From: Agrobacterium sp. RAC06 | GTDB taxonomy: Bacteria; Pseudomonadota; Alphaproteobacteria; Rhizobiales; Rhizobiaceae | Reading direction: 5' to 3' | Length of the DNA stretch: 64,000 nucleotides | Assembly (NCBI RefSeq): GCF_001713475.1 | Contig: NZ_CP016499.1 | Location: 868,001-932,000 of the forward strand | Shown: positions 17,772 through 26,729 of the stretch, in pieces | How positions within the stretch are numbered: position 1 is the first letter of the stretch | Layout: each line of letters begins with the position of its first letter | Notes under the pieces: generated by a model | Told to the model about the DNA's origin: nothing | Databases searched by the model: none | The model's input: the letters and a program-made list of their open reading frames with translations, nothing else | Translations under genes and position numbers: made by a program

Positions 17772-17984
17772 TCAGGCAGCCGGATCACTTCGACCGCGTG
17801 TAAGAATGATGAGCAGCCCCCGCCAGATCATTTCCAACCAGTTGTTGGAATACAAGGCGACGAAGAGAACTAGGAAGACCCAAGAAATCAGGAAAACCTG
17901 CGAGGATCGCCTGCCAATGGCCTGCATCCTTTTCTTGAGATACTTATGCTCCTGCTTCTTCGTCTCGGGCGGCTCCGTTTCCAT
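17772..17984 (-). CDS. Small membrane protein inside the suf operon
   Basis: A 70-residue protein starting at ATG 17984, with a basic, charged N-terminus (about 26 residues rich in Lys/Glu), one long hydrophobic segment (VFLISWVFLVLFVALY, about residues 31-46) and a short second hydrophobic stretch. It sits between sufB (21 bases upstream) and sufC (15 bases downstream) on the same strand, so it is very likely co-transcribed. I do not recognise a family. A hypothetical gene is also found at this place in some rhizobial suf operons. Confidence 0.7.
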   Translation of the reverse strand: METEPPETKKQEHKYLKKRMQAIGRRSSQVFLISWVFLVLFVALYSNNWLEMIWRGLLIILTRGRSDPAA

Positions 17985-18005
17985 CAATGGCGTTTCAAGC
18001 TGACA

Positions 18006-19475
18006 TCAGCCGACCGAACCCTCCAGCGAGATGTTGATCAGCTTCTGCGCTTCAACCGCAAATTCCATCGGCAGCTGCTGGATGACGTCGCGGACGAAGC
18101 CGTTGACGATCAAAGCGATTGCCTCTTCTTCCGGGATGCCGCGCTGCATGGCGTAGAACTTCTGGTCCTCGGAGATCTTCGAGGTGGTCGCCTCGTGTTC
18201 GACCTTCGCCGTCGAGTTCTTCACCTCGATGTAAGGCACGGTATGCGCGCCGCAGGTGTCGCCAATCAGCAACGAATCGCAATTGGTGAAGTTGCGGGCG
18301 TTTTCCGCCTTGCGATGCATCGAGACCTGGCCACGATAGGTGTTCTGCGACACGCCGGCGGAGATGCCCTTGGAGATGATCCGGCTCTTGGTGTTCTTGC
18401 CGAGATGGATCATCTTCGTGCCGCTGTCGACCTGCTGGTGACCGTTGGAAACGGCGATCGAGTAGAACTCGCCCTGGCTGTCGTCGCCGCGCAGAATGCA
18501 GGACGGGTATTTCCAGGTGATCGCCGAACCGGTTTCGACCTGGGTCCAGGAGATCTTCGAACGGTCGCCACGGCAATCGCCACGCTTGGTGACGAAGTTG
18601 TAGATGCCGCCCTTGCCGTCCTTGTCACCGGGATACCAGTTCTGGACGGTCGAATACTTGATCTCGGCATCATCCATGGCAACGAGTTCGACCACGGCTG
18701 CGTGCAGCTGGTTTTCGTCGCGCTGGGGTGCCGTGCAGCCTTCGAGATAGGAGACATAGGAGCCTTCCTCGGCGATGATCAGCGTGCGCTCGAACTGGCC
18801 GGTGTTCTTCTCGTTGATACGGAAGTATGTCGACAATTCCATCGGGCAGCGAACGCCCTTCGGAATGTAGACGAAGGAGCCGTCGGTGAAGACGGCGCAG
18901 TTCAGCGTCGCATAATAGTTGTCCGTGACCGGAACGACCGAGCCGAGATATTTCTTCACCAGATCCGGATATTCGCGGATGGCTTCCGAGATCGACATGA
19001 AGATCACGCCGGCCTTCATCAATTCGGCCTTGAAGGTCGTGACGACCGAGACCGAATCGAAAACGGCATCGACGGCGATCTTCGAGGTCTGGACGCCTGC
19101 CAGCATTTCCTGCTCGCGCAGGGGAATCCCGAGCTTCTCATAGACCTTCAGAAGCTCCGGATCGACGTCGTCGATCGTGGTCGGGCCGGCTGTGCTCTTC
19201 GGCGCGGCGTAGTAATAGATGTCGTTGAAGTCGATCTTCGGATAATCGACGCGGGCCCAGGTGGGCTCGACCATCGTCAGCCAGCGCCTGTAGGCGTCGA
19301 GGCGCCATTCAAGCATCCATTCCGGCTCGTTCTTCTTTGCCGAAATGAAGCGGACGATGTCTTCCGACAGGCCCTTCGGGGCCTTGTCGACTTCGATGGT
19401 GGTTTCAAAACCATACTTGTACTGATCCACATCGATCTGGCGGACCTGATCGATCGTTTCCTGCACAGCAGCCAT
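18006..19475 (-). CDS. sufB: SufB, Fe-S scaffold subunit
   Basis: A 489-residue SufB. Visible features are the conserved beta-helix motifs ([38 protein letters not shown]), [20 protein letters not shown], and the C-terminal [21 protein letters not shown] used ATG 19475 (MAAVQETID) rather than the longer frame opening at 19541. It is the scaffold on which the nascent cluster is built with SufC and SufD. The preceding gene is the NifS-type desulfurase, 141 bases upstream. Confidence 0.97.
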   Translation of the reverse strand: MAAVQETIDQVRQIDVDQYKYGFETTIEVDKAPKGLSEDIVRFISAKKNEPEWMLEWRLDAYRRWLTMVEPTWARVDYPKIDFNDIYYYAAPKSTAGPTTIDDVDPELLKVYEKLGIPLREQEMLAGVQTSKIAVDAVFDSVSVVTTFKAELMKAGVIFMSISEAIREYPDLVKKYLGSVVPVTDNYYATLNCAVFTDGSFVYIPKGVRCPMELSTYFRINEKNTGQFERTLIIAEEGSYVSYLEGCTAPQRDENQLHAAVVELVAMDDAEIKYSTVQNWYPGDKDGKGGIYNFVTKRGDCRGDRSKISWTQVETGSAITWKYPSCILRGDDSQGEFYSIAVSNGHQQVDSGTKMIHLGKNTKSRIISKGISAGVSQNTYRGQVSMHRKAENARNFTNCDSLLIGDTCGAHTVPYIEVKNSTAKVEHEATTSKISEDQKFYAMQRGIPEEEAIALIVNGFVRDVIQQLPMEFAVEAQKLINISLEGSVG

Positions 19476-19616
19476 GGTCGTTCTCCAATCTTGCCGGGCC
19501 AAATTCCGGCAGCTTGTTAACGTTGGGCGGTGACCCGCCATACTTAAGGTTCCCGAGCCACCATTTCACCCCTCTTGGCAAGGGAAAAACGACGTTTGGC
19601 CCGGTTTTTCGCCGCC

Positions 19617-20783
19617 TTAGGCGGCCTGCCCCGCCGGTTTGCGGCGGGCAGCAATCTTCACAAAGGCGCCCAGAAAGCGATCGATGTCGCTTTCCGTCGT
19701 ATCAGCGCCGATCGACAGGCGCAGCGCCCCGGTCGAGGCATCCTTACCCATGGCGGTCAGCACATGGCTCGCGCCGACCTTGCCCGACGAGCAGGCGGCA
19801 CCGGCCGATAGCGCAATACCTTCGAGATCGAAAGCGATCTGACCGGTTTCTGCCTTCAGCCCCGGCAGATGGAAGAAACTCGTATTGCCGACCCGCGCCT
19901 CGCCTCTCCCGTAGATGACCGTATCCGGTGCAGCAGCAAGCATACCGGCTTCGGCCTTGTCTCGCAGCGCTGCTATCGCGGCATTTCGCTCGACCAGATC
20001 CTTCGTCATCACGGAGGCCGACGCACCAAAGCCGGTCACAGCTGCCAGGTTCTCCGTGCCGGCGCGGTGGCCCTTTTCCTGGCCACCGCCGCGCACCAGA
20101 GGTTCCGGCATCAGCGTTTCGCCGCGCGACACAAGCGCGCCAACACCCTTCGGGCCGCCCAGCTTGTGGGCCGACAGGATCAGGAAGTCGGCGCCGAGAT
20201 CTGCGATCGACAGCGGAATGCGGCCTGCCGCCTGCACGGCATCAACCACCAGCAATCCGCCAAACTTCTTTACGGTGGCGGAGATCTCCCGGATTGGCTG
20301 GATGATCCCGGTTTCGTTGTTTACGAGCATGACGGCGACCAATGGCAGACCGTCTGCCGGATCATGCGACGCGAGCTGAGCGGCCAGCGCATCGACATCC
20401 AGTATGCCCGAACGGGTCACCGGAACTTCCGTCACCTGATCTGCGGAAAACCGGCCGCCGGCCCTCACTGCCGGGTGCTCAATGGCGGAAACATAAAGAC
20501 GCCCGAGCGCCACACTGGACTTACCCATGCGATAGATGGGCGACAACACCTGATTGGCGGCTTCGGTCGCACTCGCGGTGAAGGTCACATGCGCCGGCTC
20601 GGCACCGACGAGGTGCGCCACCTCGCGGCGTGCCTTCTCGATGACGGCCCGGGCTGCGCGCCCCTCGGCATGAACGGAAGACGGATTGCCGGGCATTGAA
20701 AGCGCATCGAGCATGGCCTCGCGCGCCGCGCCCATCAGGGGTGCGGTGGCGTTCCAGTCGAGATAGATGCGCGCAGCGGCCAT
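19617..20783 (-). CDS. Cysteine desulfurase, NifS/IscS type
   Basis: A 388-residue group I desulfurase with PLP lysine K207 (LSAHKLGGPKG) and the active cysteine C331 in SAGAACSSG, the extended loop of IscS/NifS. It differs from the group II SufS farther down the same operon. In Agrobacterium-type operons this first gene is often called sufS2. It is the first gene after the ICE-like palindrome at 20883. Confidence 0.94.
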   Translation of the reverse strand: MAAARIYLDWNATAPLMGAAREAMLDALSMPGNPSSVHAEGRAARAVIEKARREVAHLVGAEPAHVTFTASATEAANQVLSPIYRMGKSSVALGRLYVSAIEHPAVRAGGRFSADQVTEVPVTRSGILDVDALAAQLASHDPADGLPLVAVMLVNNETGIIQPIREISATVKKFGGLLVVDAVQAAGRIPLSIADLGADFLILSAHKLGGPKGVGALVSRGETLMPEPLVRGGGQEKGHRAGTENLAAVTGFGASASVMTKDLVERNAAIAALRDKAEAGMLAAAPDTVIYGRGEARVGNTSFFHLPGLKAETGQIAFDLEGIALSAGAACSSGKVGASHVLTAMGKDASTGALRLSIGADTTESDIDRFLGAFVKIAARRKPAGQAA

Positions 20784-20882
20784 CCTTGCTTCAGACTCCC
20801 ATACTCATGTCGGCGCATTTTCCTTGAAATATCCGCCGGGCTTGCCTTATGACACCTTCACCCCGGATGCGACGCCATCCAG

Positions 20883-20899
20883 TTTCGAACGGTTCTAAA
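20883..20899 (-). promoter_or_regulatory. ICE-like (Irr) palindrome upstream of the suf operon
   Basis: TTTCGAACGGTTCTAAA matches the iron control element form TTTRGAA-N3-TTCYAAA in all but one position, 99 bases upstream of the first suf-cluster gene. Irr is the heme-responsive iron regulator of rhizobia. A second palindrome TTCTAGAA follows at 20905-20912. Irr and RirA control of suf operons is known in the group; the site itself is read by eye. Confidence 0.6.
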
Positions 20900-20911
20900 C
20901 TTCGTTCTAGA

Positions 20912-20941
20912 AAAGCTGACTGACGCCGTCAAGTCAGCTTT
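20912..20941. other. Perfect inverted repeat in the suf/hydrolase divergent promoter region
   Basis: AAAGCTGACT (20912-20921) and AGTCAGCTTT (20932-20941), 10-base perfect arms, with a further nested GAC-GCC-GTC in the spacer. It lies between divergent genes, directly beside the ICE-like site. It may be an operator or a 5'-UTR hairpin. Confidence 0.5.
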
Positions 20942-20988
20942 CTAATTTGGTGTTGACGAACCGCAAAAATGTCAGGGACCGGAACCTA

Positions 20989-21666
20989 ATGCCCGAAGTG
21001 ATTTTCAACGGCCCCGCGGGTCGTCTCGAAGGCCGTTATCAACCCTCCAAGGAAAAGAGCGCACCGATCGCGATCATCCTTCATCCGCATCCGCAATTCG
21101 GCGGGACGATGAACAACCAGATCGTCTACCAGCTGTTCTACATGTTCCAGAAGCGCGGTTTCACCACGCTCCGCTTCAACTTCCGCGGCATCGGCCGCAG
21201 CCAGGGCGAGTTCGACCATGGTGCGGGCGAGCTTTCGGATGCCGCATCGGCCCTCGACTGGGTTCAGAGCCTGCATCCGGATTCGAAGAGCTGCTGGGTT
21301 GCCGGTTATTCCTTCGGGTCATGGATCGGCATGCAGCTCCTGATGCGTCGTCCCGAGATCGAAGGCTTCATGTCGATCGCGCCGCAGCCGAACATCTACG
21401 ACTTCTCGTTCCTCGCCCCCTGCCCGTCATCAGGCCTGATCATCAACGGCGACAGCGACAAGGTGGCCCCTGAAAAGGATGTGCTTGGCCTCGTCGACAA
21501 GCTGAAGACCCAGAAGGGTATCCTGATCACCCACAAGACGGTGCCGGGCGCCAACCACTTCTTCAACGGCCAGGTGGAAACGCTGATGGGCGAATGCGAA
21601 GACTATCTCGACCGTCGCCTCGATGGCGAACTGGTCCCCGAACCGGCCGCCAAGCGGATCCGGTAA
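20989..21666 (+). CDS. Alpha/beta hydrolase
   Basis: A 225-residue hydrolase-fold protein with nucleophile elbow GYSFGSW, a conserved early block HPHPQFGGTMNNQIVYQL, the oxyanion/fold block RFNFRGIGRSQGEFD and the C-terminal catalytic His in GANHFFNG. The substrate is unknown. Orthologs are commonly found divergent from the suf operon in rhizobia. ATG 20989 was chosen over a longer frame from 20947. Its stop is one base before the next start, so the PIN-domain gene is coupled to it. Confidence 0.88.
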   Translation: MPEVIFNGPAGRLEGRYQPSKEKSAPIAIILHPHPQFGGTMNNQIVYQLFYMFQKRGFTTLRFNFRGIGRSQGEFDHGAGELSDAASALDWVQSLHPDSKSCWVAGYSFGSWIGMQLLMRRPEIEGFMSIAPQPNIYDFSFLAPCPSSGLIINGDSDKVAPEKDVLGLVDKLKTQKGILITHKTVPGANHFFNGQVETLMGECEDYLDRRLDGELVPEPAAKRIR

Positions 21667-21667
21667 G

Positions 21668-22108
21668 ATGATCCGGATCGTGGCCGATACAAACGTTCTC
21701 GTCAGCGCTTGTATCGGCCGCGGCCCAGCCTCGAAAGTGATCGAGGCGTGCCTGGACGGGCGTCTCGTCCCTTTTCTGTCCGGTCCACTTCTGCTCGAAT
21801 ACCGCGACGTACTCTCCAGAACAGAGCCTTTTGCGAACGGACGAATGTCCGCCAACGAACGGCTAGCGCTGATGGATATCTTTGTTTCTCGCTGCCAATG
21901 GCGGACCGCGCATTTCAAGTGGCGGCCCAATCTCGTCGATGAAGCCGACAATCACCTGCTCGAATTGGCAATCTCGGCCAACGCGCATATACTCGTGACG
22001 TCGAACGTCCGAGATTTTGAAAAGGCGGAACTCAGGTTCCCGCACATCAAGATCGAGACACCAGCGGCTACTGTCCGGAGGCTTGAAGATGAACGCTTTA
22101 ACCGTTGA
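21668..22108 (+). CDS. PIN-domain putative toxin (COG1569 type)
   Basis: A 146-residue PIN nuclease. Acidic residues expected at the active site are visible in RIVADTNVLVS, LLLEYRDVL, DEADNHLLELA and TSNVRDF. Such proteins are toxins of toxin-antitoxin pairs that cleave RNA. It starts one base after the upstream hydrolase gene and overlaps the downstream antitoxin-like gene by 20 bases. The toxin-first order is the reverse of the classical layout. No separate promoter is evident. Confidence 0.85.
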   Translation: MIRIVADTNVLVSACIGRGPASKVIEACLDGRLVPFLSGPLLLEYRDVLSRTEPFANGRMSANERLALMDIFVSRCQWRTAHFKWRPNLVDEADNHLLELAISANAHILVTSNVRDFEKAELRFPHIKIETPAATVRRLEDERFNR

Positions 22109-22298
22109 GCTGAGTTCAGAGGTTCACGAAAAGGTGGATCTGATTGCAGCTGAGAAGGGTGTCTCTCCTGAACGCCTGGTGTCAGAGATGGCCGCGGAAA
22201 TGGTCAAGCAACATGAAGCCTACCGGCTGTTCGAGGAAATGGCGGCGCGCGGCAAGGGAAGAGAAGCGGAAGCTCTCGAACTTCTTCGGCGTGATTAA
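22089..22298 (+). CDS. Putative antitoxin of the PIN-domain pair
   Basis: A 69-residue protein, ATG 22089 inside the end of the toxin gene. The N-terminus (ALTVELSSEVHEKVDLIAAE) has the short strand plus helices of ribbon-helix-helix antitoxins, and the Glu/Arg-rich C-terminus could wrap the toxin. The function is inferred from position and shape only. Confidence 0.75.
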   Translation: MNALTVELSSEVHEKVDLIAAEKGVSPERLVSEMAAEMVKQHEAYRLFEEMAARGKGREAEALELLRRD

Positions 22299-22329
22299 AC
22301 ACTCTTTCGATTTCAGACTGTGATTTTGA

Positions 22330-23175
22330 ATGACCTCACCCCTCACCTTTGACGCCGTCGGCCTCGCAGGCGGCGGTAACCGCTGCTACTGGCAGAGCGG
22401 CTTCCTCAAGGCCTATAGCGAACATCATCCGCTCAAGCCGCGCTTCTATGTCGCCGTTTCGGCCAGCGCCTATCACGGCGCGATGCACCTTGCCGGCGTC
22501 GGCGACCGTGTCAGGGCTTCCGCCTTCGCCTTTGCCGAAAAGGGCCATCGCGGTGTTGACTGGCGGGCGCTCCGGCGGCGGGAATCGCCGCTCGTGGTCG
22601 GCGCGCTGTTCCGGCAACTGCTCGCAGACGCGTTTGGCGAACAAGAACTCGCCGCGCTAAAGGCGGCGCCGCCGATGCTGATCCAGCTCTCCGGCCTGCC
22701 GGACTGGATGCCCGGTGCGTTCGGTGCACTGGGCTCGATCGGCGCCTACCAGATCGAGAAGCTTCTGACCGACGGCACCCATTCCAAGGCTGGTCTGCGG
22801 ATGAGATTGCGCCCCACCTGGATCTCGACGCACAATTGCGACTATCCCGGCGAACTGGTCGATGCGCTGATGGCAACCTCGTCCGTGCCGCCCTTCATGC
22901 CGGTCGGGCGCGTCAGGGGTCGCGCCTATCTCGACGGCGGCCTCGTCGACAATCCACCGCTGATGAAACTGAGCGAGGTCGAGACCAAGGGCTGGAAGAC
23001 ACTGCTTCTGACCACCCGATTTGGCCGACAGCCGCCTTCCGCCCCCAATCGCGTGGTGGTCGGCCCGAGCGAGGACATCCCGGTCAGCAAGTTCTCTGTC
23101 GGCGACGCGGCCGGGATCCGGCACGCCTATGAAGTGGGTTTGCGGGACGGGCTGGCGTTTGCGAGATCCGCATAA
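22330..23175 (+). CDS. Patatin-like phospholipase-family protein
   Basis: A 281-residue protein with the patatin oxyanion loop AGGGNRCYW (residues 13-21) and the catalytic-dyad motif [11 protein letters not shown]. The nucleophile elbow, normally G-x-S-x-G, reads A-V-S-A-S (S44), so both glycines are replaced. A Ser and an Asp are still present, so activity is possible but uncertain. Its last 49 bases overlap, antisense, the 3' end of the AnmK-GNAT gene. Confidence 0.82.
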   Translation: MTSPLTFDAVGLAGGGNRCYWQSGFLKAYSEHHPLKPRFYVAVSASAYHGAMHLAGVGDRVRASAFAFAEKGHRGVDWRALRRRESPLVVGALFRQLLADAFGEQELAALKAAPPMLIQLSGLPDWMPGAFGALGSIGAYQIEKLLTDGTHSKAGLRMRLRPTWISTHNCDYPGELVDALMATSSVPPFMPVGRVRGRAYLDGGLVDNPPLMKLSEVETKGWKTLLLTTRFGRQPPSAPNRVVVGPSEDIPVSKFSVGDAAGIRHAYEVGLRDGLAFARSA

Positions 23176-24791
23176 ACGGCTCGGGTCATTTCAAAGAAGC
23201 GGCAGGGTTCCCCTCGCACGGTGCGCATGTCGATGTCCCGGAAGCCTGTCTTTTTGAGGATGTGTAAGGAGGCCGCGTTGTCGACATGCGCCATGGCCTC
23301 CAGCCGCTCCCCAACCTCAGCCTCGAAGAACCACCCAACCAGAGCGCTAGCGATCTCACTCGCGTAACCCCTACCCCATTCGGACTGGGCGATCGAATAG
23401 GCAAGTTGATGGACTTGGGCGTCTTCGTACCAGCTGATGCCGGCGCGCCCGACGAATTGCGAACCACTGGCCGTCATCAGCTTCAAGGTGGAGAAGCCAT
23501 GGCGGTGAAAGCCTGTCCGCCACCCCGCCAGTCGCTCTCGTGCGTAGTCCCGATCCCAGGGCTTGCCGTTCCCGACATAGGCGCTGGTCTCCGGCGTGCC
23601 GTGCAATTCGACAAGACGCTCTTCGTCACCATCCAACCACCGTGTCAGGACAAGACGCGGCGTCCGCAGGATCACGGATGGCGCCAGCACACCACCAATG
23701 ACCGGCGCTTTCACGCCGGTCGTTCCCGGAAAGGTCAGCGGCAGCCCCCGCGCCGAGCGCACCGCAAGATAGGCCCAGGCCTCCGCCTCCATGGCATCAC
23801 CATCAAAGTCCGCCTCCTCGGCGGTTACCACCCTTGCTCCCTTTTCGCCGGCAAGTCGCACCAGATCCGCCATGATCGTTTGGTTCAGGCGTCCACCGCC
23901 GCAGATGACATAGGTCTTCGTCGGGGTTGGCAGATGGCCTGCCGATTTGAGGATCGCGGCTGCCGAGACGAAGGCAAGCGTACGGGCGCCGTCCGACAGT
24001 TCGGCCTCGTGGCCTTCAGGCGGACGAAAATCGTTGCGGTCCAGCGAGCGGCGCGTGCTTGCGGTGAAGAAGGAATTGTCCAGATAGCGCTCGGCGAGCG
24101 GCATGATGACCGAACCTTCAGAGGCGATGCGACCGCCGTCGTCGTAAGGTATGCCCGCATGGGCCTCGACCCATTGATCGATCAGCGTGTTGCCCGGTCC
24201 GCTGTCGAAGCCGATGATCGTGCCGTCGCGGTCGAGGAAGGTCAGGTTCGAGATGCCGCCGATATTGACGAAGCAGACCGGCCATTGATCCACCGGGATT
24301 TGATGCGCCAATGCCTGGTGATAGACCGGGACCAGCGGGGCGCCCTGCCCGCCATGGACCATGTCGTTGGCGCGCATGTCATAGACGACGTCGATGCCGG
24401 TTTCACCCGCCAGCAGCGGCCCGTCGCCGAGCTGTACGGTCAAGGCGTCATCCGGCCTGTGCAACACCGTCTGGCCGTGGAAGCCGATGAGGTCGATGTC
24501 CTCACGCTTGAGCTTCTCTTGCTGCAGGAAAAGCGCCACGGCCTGTGCATGACGTAGAGTCAGGTCCCTCTCCATACGGGAGAGTTCTCCCGGCCGTTCG
24601 TCGCGTTGCTTGATGGCTTTCGCGTCTTCCAATGCCTGCTTCAACCGGTCGCGGAAGGCGGGCTCGTAGGGCACGGAGAGGAAACCGCCGCGCTCGACGA
24701 CCGCCTCGCCATCGGTACGGACCAGCGCCACATCGATGCCATCCATCGAGGTGCCGCTCATCAACCCGATTGCCGTCCTGATTTCCGCCAT
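23127..24791 (-). CDS. anmK: AnmK kinase fused to a GNAT acetyltransferase
   Basis: Residues 1 to about 370 are anhydro-N-acetylmuramic acid kinase, a cell-wall recycling enzyme that phosphorylates and opens 1,6-anhydroMurNAc. Its motifs are [15 protein letters not shown] at the start, [32 protein letters not shown] and ICGGGRLN. It ends at [12 protein letters not shown]. Without a stop, residues about 371-554 form a RimJ/RimL-like GNAT domain ([12 protein letters not shown]; acetyl-CoA loop [32 protein letters not shown]). AnmK alone is normally about 370 residues. The fusion junction is near 23681. The GNAT substrate is unknown. ATG 24791 was chosen over an in-frame ATG at 24827. Confidence 0.9.
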   Translation of the reverse strand: MAEIRTAIGLMSGTSMDGIDVALVRTDGEAVVERGGFLSVPYEPAFRDRLKQALEDAKAIKQRDERPGELSRMERDLTLRHAQAVALFLQQEKLKREDIDLIGFHGQTVLHRPDDALTVQLGDGPLLAGETGIDVVYDMRANDMVHGGQGAPLVPVYHQALAHQIPVDQWPVCFVNIGGISNLTFLDRDGTIIGFDSGPGNTLIDQWVEAHAGIPYDDGGRIASEGSVIMPLAERYLDNSFFTASTRRSLDRNDFRPPEGHEAELSDGARTLAFVSAAAILKSAGHLPTPTKTYVICGGGRLNQTIMADLVRLAGEKGARVVTAEEADFDGDAMEAEAWAYLAVRSARGLPLTFPGTTGVKAPVIGGVLAPSVILRTPRLVLTRWLDGDEERLVELHGTPETSAYVGNGKPWDRDYARERLAGWRTGFHRHGFSTLKLMTASGSQFVGRAGISWYEDAQVHQLAYSIAQSEWGRGYASEIASALVGWFFEAEVGERLEAMAHVDNAASLHILKKTGFRDIDMRTVRGEPCRFFEMTRAVYADLANASPSRKPTS

Positions 24792-24929
24792 TTCACACCC
24801 GATTCGGTCCGTCAACTCGCCGGACATTCATGACCGAGACGGGTGCACAATTCAAAAAACAATGCTAAAGCCCGCGCGGATTTCCAAGATTGCCACCGAA
24901 AGACCAGAGAAACCGAAAGCAACAGCGTC

Positions 24930-26186
24930 ATGACGAAGTTCAAGTCCGATTTCCTCCGCATCCTCTCCGAGCGCGGCTTCATTCATCAGATGTCCGATGA
25001 AACGGGGCTTGACGACCTGCTCGCCAAGGAGAGCGTGACGGCCTATATCGGCTATGACCCGACGGCATCCAGCTTGCATGTCGGCCACCTGATGCAGATC
25101 ATGATGCTGCGCTGGTTCCAGCAGACCGGCCACCAGCCGATCTCGCTGATGGGCGGCGGTACCGGCATGGTCGGCGACCCCTCCTTCAAGGAGGAGGCGC
25201 GCAAGCTGATGACGATCGAGACGATTGAAGAAAATATCGCCTCGATCAAACGCTGCTTCTCGCATTACCTCGACTACAACCAGGGGCCGAAGGGCGGCGC
25301 CCTGATGATTAACAATGCCGAATGGCTGCGTCCGCTCAACTATCTCGAATTCCTGCGCGATGTCGGCCGGCATTTCTCGGTCAACCGCATGCTCTCCTTC
25401 GACAGCGTCAAGACGCGGCTTGACCGCGAGCAGTCGCTGTCCTTCCTGGAATTCAACTACATGATCCTCCAGGCTTACGACTTCGTCGAGCTGAACCAGC
25501 GCTACGGCTGCAGGCTGCAGATGGGCGGTTCCGACCAGTGGGGCAACATCATCAACGGCATCGACCTCGGCCACCGCATGGGCACGCCGCAGCTCTATGC
25601 GCTGACCGCACCGCTGCTCACCACCTCCTCCGGCGCCAAGATGGGCAAGTCGGCCTCGGGCGCTGTATGGCTCAATGCCGACCTCTTGCCGGTCTATGAC
25701 TTCTGGCAGTACTGGCGCAACACCGAGGATGCCGACGTCGTGCGCTTCCTCAAGCTCTTCACCATCCTGCCGATGGACGAGATCGCACGTCTGGCAGCGC
25801 TTGGTGGCTCGGAGATCAACGAAGCCAAGAAGATCCTCGCCACGGAAGTGACGACGCTGCTGCATGGTCGCGACGCCGCTGAACAGGCTGCCGAAACGGC
25901 CCGCAAGACCTTCGAGGAAGGGGCGCTTGCCGACACGCTGCCGACCGTCGAAGTCGCGGCCAGCGAGCTGGAAGCGGGCATCGGCTTGCTCGGACTGATC
26001 GTCAAGGCGGGCCTTGCCGCCTCGAACGGCGAAGCCCGCCGTCACGTGCAGGGCGGTGCGGTCAAGATCAACGATGCAGGCGTCTCCGACGAGCGCATGT
26101 CTGTGGGCACTGCAGAGGTCACGGCGGATGGCGTCATCAAGCTTTCGCTCGGAAAGAAGAAGCACATTCTGATCAAGCCGGTCTGA
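24930..26186 (+). CDS. tyrS: Tyrosyl-tRNA synthetase
   Basis: A class I synthetase that attaches tyrosine to tRNA-Tyr, 418 residues. The HIGH-type motif is SLHVGHLM, the tyrosine-binding region includes GGSDQWGNI, the KMSKS-type motif is KMGKS, and a C-terminal S4 RNA-binding domain covers about residues 350-410 ([19 protein letters not shown]). ATG 24930 is the family start; the upstream extension of the frame is not conserved in style. A terminator follows. Confidence 0.97.
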   Translation: MTKFKSDFLRILSERGFIHQMSDETGLDDLLAKESVTAYIGYDPTASSLHVGHLMQIMMLRWFQQTGHQPISLMGGGTGMVGDPSFKEEARKLMTIETIEENIASIKRCFSHYLDYNQGPKGGALMINNAEWLRPLNYLEFLRDVGRHFSVNRMLSFDSVKTRLDREQSLSFLEFNYMILQAYDFVELNQRYGCRLQMGGSDQWGNIINGIDLGHRMGTPQLYALTAPLLTTSSGAKMGKSASGAVWLNADLLPVYDFWQYWRNTEDADVVRFLKLFTILPMDEIARLAALGGSEINEAKKILATEVTTLLHGRDAAEQAAETARKTFEEGALADTLPTVEVAASELEAGIGLLGLIVKAGLAASNGEARRHVQGGAVKINDAGVSDERMSVGTAEVTADGVIKLSLGKKKHILIKPV

Positions 26187-26213
26187 TCAACGACCAAGCC
26201 CCGGAACGCCTTT

Positions 26214-26240
26214 GAAAAGCCCGAAATCGCGGGCTTTTCT
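26214..26240 (+). terminator. Rho-independent terminator after tyrS
   Basis: GAAAAGCCCG and CGGGCTTTTC around a 6-base loop, ending in TTTTCT. Confidence 0.8.
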
Positions 26241-26443
26241 GCATCGGTAAACGGGCGTTAACGCATGGCGCATTTTTCGCCAGCCAACCCGGCCTGCCAC
26301 ATATCACGGCAACCTCATGCACAAATGCATAGCAGTCGCACATTATTTGCACTGCACAATCTTGTTTTACAGGCGTATAAGAAGGTCAATCGCCGATGCG
26401 GGAAAGACCGCAGGATCAGCGAACATTCGACGAGGAAACGACC

Positions 26444-26587
26444 ATGAACCCGATCCGCATTGCAAAGAACTGGATCAGCTACCGCCGCACGATGAACGAA
26501 CTGGGCAACCTGTCTTCGCAGACCCTGAACGACATCGGCATCACCCGCTACGAAATCCGCAACATCGCTTCGCGCTCCTTCCGTTAA
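26444..26587 (+). CDS. DUF1127 small protein
   Basis: A 47-residue, arginine-rich protein with the DUF1127 pattern (ending LSSQTLNDIGITRYEIRNIA at residues 25-44). Short DUF1127 proteins are abundant in Rhizobiaceae and are linked there to RNA turnover and growth-phase or phosphate responses. ATG 26444 has GAGGAAA about seven bases upstream. It is monocistronic, with a terminator directly behind. Confidence 0.92.
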   Translation: MNPIRIAKNWISYRRTMNELGNLSSQTLNDIGITRYEIRNIASRSFR

Positions 26588-26612
26588 TCGGACCTGCGAG
26601 AAGCAGCCTGTC

Positions 26613-26639
26613 AAACGGCACCGCATGGTGCCGTTTTTG
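26613..26639 (+). terminator. Rho-independent terminator after the DUF1127 gene
   Basis: AAACGGCACC (26613-26622), 4-base loop, GGTGCCGTTT (26627-26636), followed by further Ts. Confidence 0.85.
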
Positions 26640-26729
26640 ATTCCTGCGTCGCGAATGTGAACGCTCGGCGAGCTGCATGGCTTCAGACATGATGGACCTC
26701 GCGCCGCGAGCCGTGATATGGAGCCGCCC

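Noticed and set aside
17946..19520. 524-codon plus-strand frame opposite sufB
   Set aside because: Antisense shadow of sufB with no recognisable domain and no ribosome site.
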